In this document: piece after piece, positions 23,215-34,005 of the stretch
How positions within the stretch are numbered: the stretch's first letter is position 1
How the letters are laid out: each line of letters begins with the position of its first letter
Source: Staphylotrichum longicolle
Lineage: Eukaryota > Ascomycota > Sordariomycetes > Sordariales > Chaetomiaceae
Length of the DNA stretch: 64,000 bases
Direction of reading: 5' to 3'
Assembly: GCA_019096155.1 (NCBI GenBank)
Contig: JAHCVI010000003.1
Location: forward strand, 1,426,001 to 1,490,000
Translations under genes and position numbers: made by a program
Notes under the pieces: model-generated
Databases searched by the model: none
Told to the model about the DNA's origin: nothing
The model's input: the letters and a program-made list of their open reading frames with translations, nothing else

Positions 23215-24270
23215 ATGGCATCACAGGAGGATGTGGAATTTAGGGCTGTCGATGGAACCGTTCTTCGAGGGCGTATATACAAGGCTGCGAATCGTGGCCC
23301 TGGAATCGTCATGAGCCCAGGGGTAAGTTGAAAGTTCTCCCATGTTGCAAGCCTGTTGACGATACTGCTCCCGTTTCTCCCTGCGGTGGTTCTCCGACGG
23401 TCGACTGATATCGGCCCGCGCACTTGCGCCGGGTGGACTGTGTAGTTCAATGCTGTCAAGGAACTGGTAGGCTTGCCCACCACTGCCCTGGCGTTCCAGA
23501 CAGCGGGCATCACTGCACTCCTCTTTGATCCCCGCGGCGTCGGGAGGAGTGAGGGTGAGCCCCGCAACGACATCAACCCGTTCCGCGAGGTGGACGACAT
23601 CAGCGACGCCATCACGTTTCTGGCATCACACCCCGCAGTCGATGGACGGGCTTCCCTAGGGGTCTGGGGCATGTCGCTGGGCGGGGCCACGGCCATGTGT
23701 GCGGCCGCACTCGATCCCCGTGCACGGTTCGTCGTGGCGGTATGCCCGGCCGTCGAATATCAGTACACCCAGGATCGCGCCAAGCTGCGAGGCGTCCTGT
23801 CCAAGGCGGCCAAGGACCGCGAGTCGCGAATCAAGGGCAACGACGCATTCTACGTGCCCATGCTGTCGAGCAAGGGGGAGAACCCGGCCGGGTTCAATCT
23901 CGGCACAGATCGCGAAGCGGCGATGCGAATGGTGCAGGCACTGGATCTCGAGGACGACCTCCGGCAATCGCTGGGACCGAACCACGTCAACCGCACGACG
24001 CTGGCCTCGTACCGCAACCTGCTCATGTGGCAACCACGCCATATGTGGCAGTACCTGGACTCGACGCCCGTCCTGATGGTGGTCGGGGAGCAGGATCAGC
24101 TCGTGGGCCGCGACAAGCTGGTCGAGCACTTTGACAGCCTGCCCGGGCCCAAGCGCCTGCACATCCAGCCCCAGGCGGGGCACATGGACATTCTTGAAGG
24201 TCCGAGCCAGGCCAGTGTGAATGAGGTGCAGGTGGCGTTTGTGAAGGATGTCTTGGGCGGGAGACTATAG
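23215..24270 (+). CDS. Alpha/beta hydrolase, candidate polyketide-releasing or -transferring enzyme
   Basis: Exons 23215-23322 and 23446-24270, with an intron of 123 bp, give 310 aa with no signal peptide. The fold is shown by the oxyanion region SPGFNAVKE, the strand LLFDPRGVGRSEG, the nucleophile S113 in WGMSLGG, the acid D253 in VGEQDQLV and H282 in QAGHMD. The FNAVKE...DPRG...SEGEPRNDINP pattern matches fungal hydrolases found in secondary-metabolite loci, including the polyketide transferase type of fumagillin-like clusters; this is recalled family knowledge. Because the adjacent divergent PKS lacks a release domain, I infer that this enzyme hydrolyses or transfers the finished chain. 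It could also be an unrelated dienelactone-hydrolase-like protein. Confidence 0.88.
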
Positions 24271-25147
24271 GGCGGCGGGTTCCGGTTGGTGATTGCCTCG
24301 CAAGCTTGCACCAACTCCGGATAAGGCTGAAAGCGATTGCTGTGGCGGGTCAGGACTTGGGATTAGCGCGAGAATGAAACCTGGAGCTGGAACCTAAGCG
24401 AGCAGAATTAACGCGCCCCGCAGAAACCTGTCAATGTTGGCAGCGGGGCAGCGGGGCTGAATGATCGACTTAATTGAGTCTGTTATGATGCGGATCGTGG
24501 AAGCTTAATCAGACGTGGGTTTCTTCAACCGGTTACGTTCATTTGCACTTGGAAAGACTGCACTGCAACCAGGTCAATGTCACCCCATACGGTCACCTCA
24601 GACCCCTCTTCCACGGACCTGACCTGACTAAGGTAGGTACAATACCTACTGTGGGTAAGGCTGCCTTCCCGATCGGCATGTCCCACTCAACACGTGGATC
24701 TCGATTCTCGACATCTTGCTCCCCACAGCTCCCCTGCAAGCCACCCGCGCTCTGACCTGCGTTCTGACCCTTGGCGCTCCCGCCTGAGTCTCCCCGCATG
24801 TTCTTGGGGCTCGCTGTACTAGGTCGCTTCGGGGATGTTATTGTTACTGTGCACCAAGTACCTCAGGCAGGTGCTTCATGCACCATGATTGTTCCGAGTG
24901 TTTACGTGTTCGGCGTACGGTACGGTAATCGCAAATACTGGCGGGTACTGCACGACATCGATATCCAGACCCTTGGTTTCCGCATCAAGCCGGAGACGAT
25001 CAACGAACCGTGCTCAGCGCGGTCCGTGGGCGCGCAGAGGTGATATAATGGCCGTGACAGGAGCCCATCATCAGGCCAAACATGTGCTCTTGTTGTGTCT
25101 TCCTTTGACGCGCCAGACTGTCAGTGTACTTGTAGCATTCTCTTACG
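24271..25147. other. Intergenic between hydrolase and cutinase
   Basis: 877 bases without a credible gene. The right end is the cutinase promoter, with an AT-rich GATATAATG at about 25042-25050, roughly 100 bp before its ATG. Confidence 0.4.
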
Positions 25148-25982
25148 ATGAGGATAGCCGGGTTTGTTCTTGTTCTTGCGGCCTCGGCCGTCGGGCAACC
25201 CATCCCTTGGCCTTCGTCCGCCACTGCCAGTCCCCTCGGTCTCGAAAGCAGGGGCACCGGCACCGGCAACACGGCTTCAGAGCTCGAAAACGGGGCATGC
25301 AGGCCGTACACTCTCATCTTCGCCCGTGCCACCGTTGAGGGAGGAAACATGGTAAATTCCATTCCACCATTTGCTCTCTCAAGTCTTTTTGTCAACAGTC
25401 AACACAGACCTGACCTTGGGCGATGACAGGGTGGAACAGTAGGCCCGGCCTTGTGCGACTCTTTGAAGAGTCTCTTCGGCAAGGACAACGTAGCATGCCA
25501 GGGCGTCGGCAAGCCGTATACGGCGTCTATTGGTGACAACCTTCTCCCCAAAGGAACTTCGGCCGCGGCGATTGGCCAGGCGACGAGCCTCTTCCAACTC
25601 GCGGCCACGAAATGCCCAACGACCAAGATCATTGCCAGTGGCTACAGGTCCGTTCCGTTCTCACACGTGCAGCTTCACCTGAGAGATGACCAAGTCACTG
25701 ATCCGATGTTCCAACAGCCAAGGGGGAGCTGTCATGCATGGCTCCATCAGCGCTCTCGCCGAGGACGTCAAGTCGCGCATCGTGGCCGCCGTCATGTTTG
25801 GCGACTCACGTAATGCCCAGGACAAGGGGCAGATCCCAAACTTTCCCAAGAGCAAGACGAAGATCTTTTGCAAGTTGGGAGACCTTGTGTGCTTGGGAAC
25901 CGATCTCCTCTCCGTTCAGCATTTTCTGTACACTGGCGACGTGGGTGCTGCTGTGGGCTTTTTCAAAGGACTGCTCCGCTGA
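25148..25982 (+). CDS. Cutinase (secreted serine esterase)
   Basis: Cutinases hydrolyse ester bonds of plant cutin and other lipid polyesters outside the cell. Exons 25148-25351, 25430-25647 and 25718-25982 give 228 aa, the normal family length. The first 17 or so residues, MRIAGFVLVLAASAVGQ, look like a signal peptide. The catalytic triad is visible: S141 in GYSQGG (its codon is split by intron 2), D196 in KLGDLVC and H209 in VQHFLY. The two family disulfide pairs are plausible from the cysteines before FARAT and around KLGDLVC. Intron 1 joins GGNM to GGTVGP. It lies between the PKS locus and the PTH11-like receptor and is read as an independent plant-polymer gene. Confidence 0.95.
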
Positions 25983-26992
25983 ACCTGGGAGTTTTCAAAT
26001 TCACATTTAGTTCAATCCTTTTTCGGCTGAATCTCGTGAGATGCTGTTGCGTGCCCTGGCTTGAAAGCACGTCTTGGCGGAGGAACGACTTTGATAAGGA
26101 TTCTTTCGAAAGCACACCGAGACCCGTTGTCGCTTGCATCGACAATCAGCTATTGGTCCTCGCCTGCATGCAGTGATGCGGGGCGAGAGATGGCGTCGTC
26201 GTCTGAAGTGATCTTGTGGGCTGAACGATGGTTCATCCCAGATGTGGAATGACAGACATGCATGCCCGCCACTTCCCGCTGCCTCACAGGAAGCCAAGCG
26301 CCTCGGTTCTGAATCGGGTCTGTGCTGTTCAGATAGTGCATTCCCAATTCGGTTTGCCGACACACTGATACACAACTGATGCGGACCATTGGGGATATGG
26401 GGTTTAGCTTTGCAAGTATTCCCCGACCTCCTCCGCCGCCAGCACTTGGCAGCAACCTACACATGAGGACCTCTCTCCCTCTGGTGGTCCAGGCCGCCAC
26501 CAGCAGACCAGCAGGGGATCAAAGCGCTGCTAGTCCGTCTGCTGCAGCCAGGGCCAGCAGCAAGTTCACCAGGTTGTGATTCGTCATCCCAGGTGCAGCA
26601 GCTGCAGCAGCGCAGCTGGGTAAAGTTCCGTTTTCTCGCTAACCCGGACGTTGACTCTGCCAAAGGAGACCATCACCAGATCACCATGCCCCCCACAGGA
26701 TTCCTTGGCGCGCAGCTCGAGATCTGAGCGTCTCGGACCAACTCCTCACATTCCCACAGCTCTGACCGCCCGCATGCTTTCAGTAAGCGCAAGGCGTTTC
26801 ACAGTCTGGATTTGGCCCCAGCCCGGTCCGTCTGCCGCCAAAACTGGCCATGTCATGTACACGATACGCTATATAAGGCAGCCAGGGTGAGAATCGAGAA
26901 GGGGATTCCTGCCGGCCAGATCCTGAAACGCCCCAGCTTGCCACGCAGCCACAACTGGAGCTTTCCGTGGTCTTTGACGCAGGACGTCCACC
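25983..26992. other. Intergenic between cutinase and receptor gene
   Basis: About 1 kb; only short open frames. Its right end carries the receptor promoter (TATA box listed separately). Confidence 0.4.
26870..26876 (+). promoter_or_regulatory. TATA box of the CFEM receptor gene
   Basis: TATATAA lies 117 bp before the ATG at 26993, a normal core-promoter distance once a short 5' UTR is allowed for. Confidence 0.55.
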
Positions 26993-28871
26993 ATGAGAAT
27001 ACCCGTAGCTTTCGCTGTTACCTCACTCGTAGCGGCCGCTGCAGTGTCGGCGGTCGCCATTGACCCATCAGAGATCCCCTCATGCGCGGTGAGAGATCCC
27101 GATCAGTATCACTGTCTTCCTGTCTGGCCTGGAGTCGCTAACTCGGCGGTCCAAACACCAGATACCGTGCATGCTCGAGACGTTGACGACAGTCAACTGC
27201 TCCATTGTTGATTCAGCATGCATATGTTCACAGGCCGCTGCCGTATCCTCGGATATGATGCCATGCCTGTTAGGAAACTGCACCATGGAGGTTGCCCTCG
27301 GTACGATGTCCCTGTCCCGAAGGGCGGCAAGCTGGACACTTCAAATTGAACTCAACTGACTCTCGATCAAAAGAGATGGCCCGTCTCCAAGCCAAAATGT
27401 GCGACCAGCCGGCTGAGTCGCGCCAACGCTTACTCTACTACACGACAGTAGCATGCTTTACCTTGCAGGTTGTCGTCGTCGCATTGAAATTCTTTACGCG
27501 GAGATACATCCAGGGATGTCTCATGGCCGACGACTATATCCTCGTCGCAGCAATGATATCACCCCTGATTGGAAGTGCGGTGCTATTCTGGTGTACGTCT
27601 CGGTCAGGTCATTCAGTTCATCGAGCATCCCTTGCTGATCTCGGAGCTTAGCCATCGACCTGGGCCTAGGAACACACATGTTCCAGGTGCCAAACTCAGA
27701 GACTGTGAAACAGATTCTCACCACTTGTAAGGACTCACATGCAGTCATCATCACATGTCATTCGCACGACTCGCGTCGCGTCGCTTCGCTGAAAGCAAGA
27801 CTAACCTCCAAAAAAACAGTCATCATCTCTGCAGCGTCGTATCCGTGGACCCTCGGCCTCGTGCGCATCTCTCTGCTCATGTTCCTGCTGCAGACGTTTC
27901 CGAACCGACGGTTCCAGATCGTGGTCAAGATCCTCGCCGTCTACACATGTCTGCACACGGTCGCCTTCTTCTTCGCCGTCATCTTCCAGTGCGATCCCGT
28001 GCCCTTTGCCTGGGACAAGGAGCTGCGCGGCAAGTGCCTGAACCTGACGGCCTTGACGTACGCCGCGGCGGTCCTTTCCGGCATCCTGGACTGCGTCACT
28101 CTCCTGCTACCGCTGAACGAGCTGAGGAAACTGCAGCTGACCATGGACAAGAAAGTCGGTGTCGTTATCATGTTTATCATCGGGAGCTGGTAAGGCACAC
28201 CCTCCACGGACAGGGGCTGGTCGATCCCCCTTCCCCCCCTAAACAGGTCGGCACTTGTTTGAGTTTGTGGCTTACAACGCGACTTTGCACAGCGGGTCGA
28301 TTGCGGGTTTCATACGCGTCAAAGAGATCAAGACATTCTCAAACGACCTGAGTCGAGACCCAGACATAACCTGTAAGTCGGCGTGACTTGACACCTTCCA
28401 TCCACATCACCCGCGCCGCCCTTGCGCAGCTGCTGATACCCAAGACAAGGGAACTACGTCAACATCACCCTCTGGACCGAGATCGAAATCACGGCCATGA
28501 TCCTGTGCACCTGCGCCCCGTCGCTCAGGCCACTGATCTTCCGCTTCCTGCCCGCCCGGCTCAAGGCCTGGACCACGCGTCTGGGCGTCCATCTGTCGGT
28601 GCTGAGCCGCCGCAGCCGGCACTCCCACATGCCGGCCGAGCCAAAGAACCCGCTGACAGACGACTCGTCGACGTCGTCGTCGGCACCGTCGACCTCTGCG
28701 AGCCGGTGCGAGGGCGACGACTCGCCGCTCTCTGAACAGCAGGTCTATCCATCTCGGGCGGCAATGCGGGAGGCGGCCCCGGAGCGACGGCCGAGAACCC
28801 AAGGACTTTCCGTCCGCCGTCGTCCTGGATTTCGTCGCCTAGTGCGAAACGGAGTGCGTGAGACGACATGA
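26993..28871 (+). CDS. CFEM-domain PTH11-like seven-helix receptor
   Basis: PTH11-class proteins are fungal G-protein-coupled-receptor-like sensors of surface and host cues; some carry an extracellular CFEM domain. Seven exons close to 466 aa: 26993-27088, 27162-27300, 27374-27592, 27652-27726, 27820-28189, 28293-28372, 28450-28871. A signal peptide (about residues 1-22) is followed by the CFEM cysteines IPSCA, IPCML, VNCS, SACICS, MPCLLGNC, and then by seven hydrophobic segments of the rhodopsin-like fungal domain. These include WTLGLVRISLLMFLLQTF and VKEIKTFSND in the intracellular part. The C-terminal tail of about 110 residues is Ser/Arg-rich. Intron 4 (27727-27819, 93 bp) contains no stop and keeps frame, so a retained form is possible. 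It is one of several secretion/host-interface genes in this block. Confidence 0.9.
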
Positions 28872-29418
28872 GGCTCGACGCTTCTGCCCGTCTGGTCTCT
28901 TCTGTTCGGTCCAGGCTCGACGTCTGGACGACGAGGTGGTAATGCTGGCTTCGCCATGTCGTTTTCCGCGAGAGGGTTTGAGGAGGGTGTAAATATTGGA
29001 CCCAAGTTCCTGGGTTGAACTTTTGAAGCGGCAGAGCATAGACAAAGCCTCTCCATCGGTCGACCGTAATTGAATAACCGTTAAACATTGTCGCTGGGTA
29101 AGCATTGACGCCTTCAGGTGATTCTCCACTAGCCCTCTGTTTGTCTCAACGAGACAGAGTTTGTAAAATGTGCTTGACGGTTCCTTTACCCATGGTATAC
29201 CGTATGTGGGGTCTCTAGCGTATTACAACGGACGGGGCCGAAACAGAGAAATGGCACAGAAGCTGCAGCCAGCGAGTTAGGACTCGGCTGGAGAATAAGA
29301 ATTGGTCAGCTATTCCACATCAACCTTCCCATCGTGTTTCTTTTGTCTACCACAACTTACAAGTCTGTTTGTTTCAACTCAGTTGTTTTCGCCGTTTCAG
29401 TCCACACTGTCCTCGCGG
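28872..29418. other. Intergenic between receptor and orphan gene
   Basis: 547 bases, 3' UTR plus promoter; no gene seen. Confidence 0.4.
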
Positions 29419-30394
29419 ATGGATTTCCCTGGCACGCCAAAGCAGCGACAGGACTTGGAAGTATGGCGGGAAGCATGGGAAAAGGAAATGGAAAAACTCC
29501 CTCCGGACGGGCGGCGCCCGTTTCCCGACCCGCGCAACTTCAACGTCGCAACTCAGGCGCGTAAGATCATCGACCTCCTGGAGGAGCAGGGAATCCCTCT
29601 CTGCGTCATTGGAATCAAAGCGCTGTGTTATTACGGTGCTCCAAGAGTTTGCTCTGTATGCCCTCTTCCTGAACCTTATTTCCTACTGACATCACTGATG
29701 ACCGACTTTCGGCCCCATGTCTTAGGCGCTGGAATTCTGTATACCCACCGAACAACTTGCCGCCGCTGACTCCGTCTTCTCCAGCGGTCCGGAAAAGGGA
29801 AACTATACTGCGTGGAGAGGGTTCCAACCAGGGACTGAAGCCCGTGCGCCGGGCTCACTTTACCATACCTTCCCCCGGTACCGGCTAAACCACGACGGGC
29901 CTCTCTTCAACTTCTACCTTGTTTCTTCCATCGACTGGCGCTTCAACTGCGTTCCAGAGAACTTTGAATACAGTGCCCAACAGCACCTCCCGTATCCAAA
30001 GCTGCATTTGTTTGCCCAGTCTCTGTTGGAAAGGCAAAGCGTCGGCGACCTCGCCGACTTGGTCGACGGCATGGACCTGACCGAGGGATGGGGCGAAGAG
30101 AACCTCAAACTCGAGGAGCCTGGCGAGGAGTATGCGCAGTGGGTGGCCAAGAGGAACGAGAGAATCCGGGAGGCGATGCCACAGGAGGTCAAGGACGACC
30201 CCATCACCGTCATGTTCGGCACCGACGTCTACGAGCTGCGTGAGGGGCCGCAGGAGTTCAGGGACGTGTTCACTGACCTGGTGCGGACGAAGCCGAGGCG
30301 GATCGGGCTCGAGGCTCCCCCGGGGCTGTATGTCACCAGGTACCGGGCCAAGGACTCGCCTGATCCGCGCACGAGGATACGGTTTCATGTCTGA
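29419..30394 (+). CDS. Fungal orphan protein with nucleotidyltransferase-like N-terminus
   Basis: Exons 29419-29655 and 29726-30394 (70-bp intron, GTATGC...CTTAG) give 301 aa with no signal peptide or membrane segment. The layout ARKIIDLLEEQGIPLCVIG-IKALCYYGAPRV...EFCIPTEQ resembles a fungal family in which a helix and strand pair precede a putative nucleotidyltransferase acidic motif. Here the acidic pair expected before the CIPT strand is not clear, so activity is doubtful. A second conserved block is LVDGMDLTEGWGEENL. The start ATG is the first in frame after an upstream pyrimidine-rich stretch. The function is unknown to me; the fold assignment is an inference from pattern only. Confidence 0.8.
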
Positions 30395-30763
30395 GACTCT
30401 AAGTTGATATTTTCGGAAGATCAATTGAAGAATTGACATCTAGGAAAAGAGGGAAAAGGCTAAGTAAGCTGGAGGAGAGAAAGAAGGGGCCGTACAAGTG
30501 GTGAGACTTCAATAGTGCTTCTATTTCTCTGCTGTCTCTCTTTTCTATCTCTCTCTTCTTCCATCTCTGTCTTTTTTCTCACACCATTACAAGTCAAACT
30601 CATCCAATAGATAATTCAAAGCAACTTTTTTTGTGCTGATTTTATCCATGGCAACAAGACGACCGGAGTTACTTTCACACCTACCCAACCTCCATTCTCC
30701 TCACCCCCAACAATGATGAATATCTACCTAACCAATGTAGACAACAAAGCGTTCCCATCTGAC
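30395..30763. other. Convergent intergenic region with pyrimidine tract
   Basis: 369 bases between two convergent genes. It contains a C/T-rich tract at 30518-30580 and is otherwise 3' UTR sequence. Confidence 0.45.
30518..30580. repeat. Pyrimidine-rich (CT) low-complexity tract
   Basis: Over about 63 bases nearly all residues on the plus strand are C or T, with repeated CTCT and TTCT units. It lies between convergent 3' ends. Confidence 0.7.
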
Positions 30764-31138
30764 CTAATCGCAGCTCGCCTGCAGCCCGTTCTGGAAGCAC
30801 CGGCCCTCGGCGCAGCAAAACGCTCCCCGACCCTGCGGCAGCCCATCCTCGTTGGTGTGGAAGGCGCAGTTGCGCGGGTCGTTGCCGGCCGGGGTGATGA
30901 AGACGAGCGAGCCCTCGGGGGCGCCTGTGATAATGCAGGTTGGCACACACACACATGATACAAGTGAGATTAGGGGTGGTGGTTTTGAGATGGTGGGTCG
31001 GGTTGGGTTAGGAGGAACCATACACTGCAGAGTGTCGACGATGGTCGTGCCGCAGAGGACGGCGTTGGCTGGGCACTGGGCCTGGACGAGGCCGAGCGCG
31101 GCGGCGGTCGTGAGGAGGAGGGCGAGGAACTTGGCCAT
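30764..31138 (-). CDS. Small secreted cysteine-rich protein (8 Cys, 91 aa)
   Basis: Exon 1 is 31138-31024 and exon 2 is 30924-30764. The 99-bp intron splits a cysteine codon (LQ-C-APEGS). The 91-aa product has a clear signal peptide (cleavage probably after VQA, residue 20) and a mature part of about 71 aa with cysteines at 22, 29, 39, 58, 75, 76, 81 and 90. The count is even and there is a single CC pair, so this is not the hydrophobin pattern (which needs two CC pairs). It fits the general profile of a secreted effector or cell-surface protein, but no family is recognised. The intron is 3n and free of stops, so retention would add 33 residues including extra cysteines. A TATA box lies upstream. 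Confidence 0.82.
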   Translation of the reverse strand: MAKFLALLLTTAAALGLVQAQCPANAVLCGTTIVDTLQCMVPPNPTRPTISKPPPLISLVSCVCVPTCIITGAPEGSLVFITPAGNDPRNCAFHTNEDGLPQGRGAFCCAEGRCFQNGLQASCD

Positions 31139-31270
31139 TTTGAGGGTTGAGTAGGTGGAGTGGATGGCTTGGTGCTGGGGGTGACTGATGTGTCGTTGAT
31201 TGATTTTGGAATGCTTGGATGAGTTGATGAGTTTGGTGAGTATGGGACTGAGCAAAAGGGGGGCGGCCAG

Positions 31271-31278
31271 CTTTTATA
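31271..31278 (-). promoter_or_regulatory. TATA box of the small secreted protein gene
   Basis: On the minus strand the sequence reads TATAAAAG, about 133 bp before the ATG at 31138. Confidence 0.6.
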
Positions 31279-32272
31279 CACATTTTCAAACGGGTCCTGA
31301 GTGTTGTGTCATTCAGCTCAGGACTTGACACATCATTGATCACCCCTGACACTGAAGGATTCACCAGCCTCAGTCATTATTGGCACAAGATCCCATCCCT
31401 CTGAATGCCCAGAGTCCGGGGCTTGAGGCCAAACCTGGCGTAAAGCTGAGATGCCAAAGGCACGTCTCCGGAACACCCGGCACCTCATGACTTGCGGTGT
31501 TCTCACCGAGGAAACACAGCCACACTTAAGAACCCTCCTCGTTGAGTCTGAACCAGGTTTGCGCATGGACTGGATTCAAAGAATCATTTCCTGTTTGTCA
31601 TGCGACCTGGCAGTTTCCGAGTCCCTCGCTTTCCCGCCCAATTCCGATGAGACTAACCACTAACACACAGAGGCTTTTGTTTCACTGGAGATTTGTGACA
31701 AAGTGGCAGTCGCTGCCCGGTCCTCACCGAGTTTGAACATTATGCTTGCGTGGTCCCAAGGTTTGATGTTGGGTCCAGAGACGTGAAGGATGTGATGAGA
31801 AACTTGAGACCGACAATCCGGTGACATGGTACCCAATCAAGGTCTCTGTTGGGGTTGTGAAAGGGGTCAGGGGCATTCCTCCTGCCTACGTCTGCTGGGT
31901 TGTAGATGTGGCACAGGCTGACAGCTATGCCAAACTACAAGGATGACAACATCAGTTTCTGGTCATTCGAGCAGCAAGTCCTGTTTCCTCGACAGCTTTG
32001 TAGGCCCTATTCTTGGTAGAGTTTGTCAGGTCTGAAGGAATCGGGCCGAGATGACAAAATGGATGAAAACGCAAGACCGCCGCATGGGCTTGCTCTCTAT
32101 TCAGATCTGTCGGGCCAACCCATGAAGCCCCTATAAGGAACAGCAACAAACGCCGGGCACTGTCTAATCCGTCTCCCCGAGTGCTATCACCCTGCCATGC
32201 ATATAATGTACAAAAATAGGACACGCTTCAGCTAGCCAGTCATGTCTGTATCGCAAACACATTTCTCACGGA
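31279..32272. other. Intergenic region between secreted-protein promoter and TAM41 3' end
   Basis: About 1 kb without a recognisable gene or repeat. Confidence 0.4.
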
Positions 32273-34005
32273 TCAAGTCTTTTTGTCACTCCCTCCTGTG
32301 CTGTTTGCATTCCCAACCTCGGTTTCGGCGCCCTTGTTTTTTTCGGCGTCGCGCCCCTGGCGGTACTTGTCCATCTTCTCCCTCAAGTACCGCCACGTTC
32401 TCGCGAGACCACTGGTCAAGGGGCCCTTGAGGGATTGCGTGGTAGCCGGCCAGCTGATGGTCTGCTTGATGACAGTGCGGATGTAGTTGCGCAGCTCGGA
32501 GGGGTCGTCTTGGGCGATGCGCCGCTCGAAACCACCGCCTTCCTGCCTCTTGAAGGCGATGGAGTCCTCCTTCTCGCCCTCTTCAATCAACTTCCGGAAT
32601 TCCACGGACGGGATGGCAAACTTCTTTTGGTACTGGAAGTAGAGACGCGAGCGGAAGGCTTTGGGAAGGCGCCGCACCATGTTGCCGCGCTTGATTGGGT
32701 CCATGTCTTGGGCAAGCTTGAGGTTCTTGGTGTCGTCCCAAACCCAGTCCTTCGCCGCGGCACCGGCATCGTTGAAGTTGACGTTGGGGAGCGTCTCGAT
32801 GAGGGGGAGATAGAGGCGCCGGAAGTTGGCCATGTTGTTGCCAACAATGTTCTTGACTTTGCGTGGGTTCTCGGTCGGCAGCGCCATCCGCGGGTCGCCA
32901 AGGTAACTGATGCCAGCAATCGTCGCGTACAACTCCTCCTCTGTGAAAGTGGGCGGCAGCAACAGGAGCGCCGTCCGCAAGGCGGAGAGGAGGTTCATCT
33001 GATTGGCCAGCCGGATCTTCGGATCATCCCGAAGAATCTTGACCGGCTTCTGCAGCCTCCCTGCCAAGTAGAGCGTATCCCACTGAGTCAAATCCTTCTC
33101 CAATGTGCTCAATTGCACAACGCCATACTTGATCAGGATGCCGTTCACGACCACGTAAGGATTGAAGTAGACTCCGGCGCCCATCTTGTCCTGGACGTAC
33201 GAGACGGCGCCTGACCCGAGGGTCGCGAGGGCCGAGTAGTGGTCACGGTGCTGCTTCATGTTGAGAGAGTGCCAGTGTTGTGTGTGCGAGACGCCAAAGA
33301 TGAAATCAATCATCTTTGGCGTGCCATCCTGAGCCCTCTGCACGGCCAGCGGCGCTTTGGGATGAATGGCGCGGAGCTCTTCGGCAGTAGGCGTCCGCCC
33401 ACTGGATTTTGATTGTGGGAACACGCCCGAACCGTAGGCGAAGGCATAGCGAATCGGTGCGCGGAACTGCCAGGGTATCGCCTTCAGGACTTCCTTAAAC
33501 TCCGCGTCGAAGGGGATGTGCTGGTTCACTCCGAAGTTGGCGTGCGGCAGGTCCTTGAACGTCTCAATCTTCAGGTTGGGATTGTATTCCCAATTCTGCA
33601 CATCGCTGACCACTGAAGACCCGGGGCTGGACGATCCTGTGGCCTCGCTCGCCAATGCTTCGGCCGACTTGGTGTCACTCTTGGCCGTATCCGTGGCCGA
33701 ATCTGCCGCCGCGTCGTTCTGGGCACTTTCCTGGGCTTCCTTCTCGTCTAGCCCGGCATTCTTGTCGGTGTCCCGCGTTGTCCCGTACCTGCGTCGAAGC
33801 GGAGCGAACGGTCGGCCGGGTGTCAAGGTCGAAGAAGTCGAGATATAGATTGCGAAGGACGGTCGCAAAGGCGCCGAGCGCGGGGTGAGGTGGCCCTGTT
33901 GTAAATCTGGTAAGCCGTGACGTCCCTGCCAAACTCAGCAGTAGCAGCACCGTTGGGCGTCTTGGAGCTTACCCGCACAGCGGCGGGAATGCGGCCGCGA
34001 ACCAT
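32273..34005 (-). CDS. TAM41: Mitochondrial CDP-diacylglycerol synthase TAM41
   Basis: Tam41 makes CDP-diacylglycerol from phosphatidic acid on the matrix face of the inner mitochondrial membrane, the first step of cardiolipin synthesis. Exon 1 (34005-33973) encodes only 11 residues, MVRGRIPAAVR. A 77-bp intron (GTAAGC...CAACAG) leads to exon 2 (33895-32273), for 551 aa. The joined N-terminus is rich in Arg, Ser and Pro with few acidic residues, as a matrix targeting signal should be. The acidic linker that follows is disordered. The catalytic nucleotidyltransferase signature is present: YGSGVF at about residues 165-170 and the metal-binding D at about 208 in MIDFIFGV, followed by WHSLNMKQHRDHYS. 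It is divergent from MAD1 across 812 bp. Confidence 0.93.

Noticed and set aside
14353..28871. One large biosynthetic cluster spanning PKS, hydrolase, cutinase and receptor
   Set aside because: Cutinase and receptor are not tailoring enzymes, and no P450, oxidase or transporter is present; only the PKS-hydrolase pair is supported.
30764..31138. Hydrophobin assignment for the small secreted protein
   Set aside because: Eight cysteines but only one CC pair; hydrophobins need two CC pairs at fixed order.
32435..33214. Plus-strand frame of about 260 codons opposite TAM41
   Set aside because: Antisense shadow of a highly conserved gene, with no pattern of its own.
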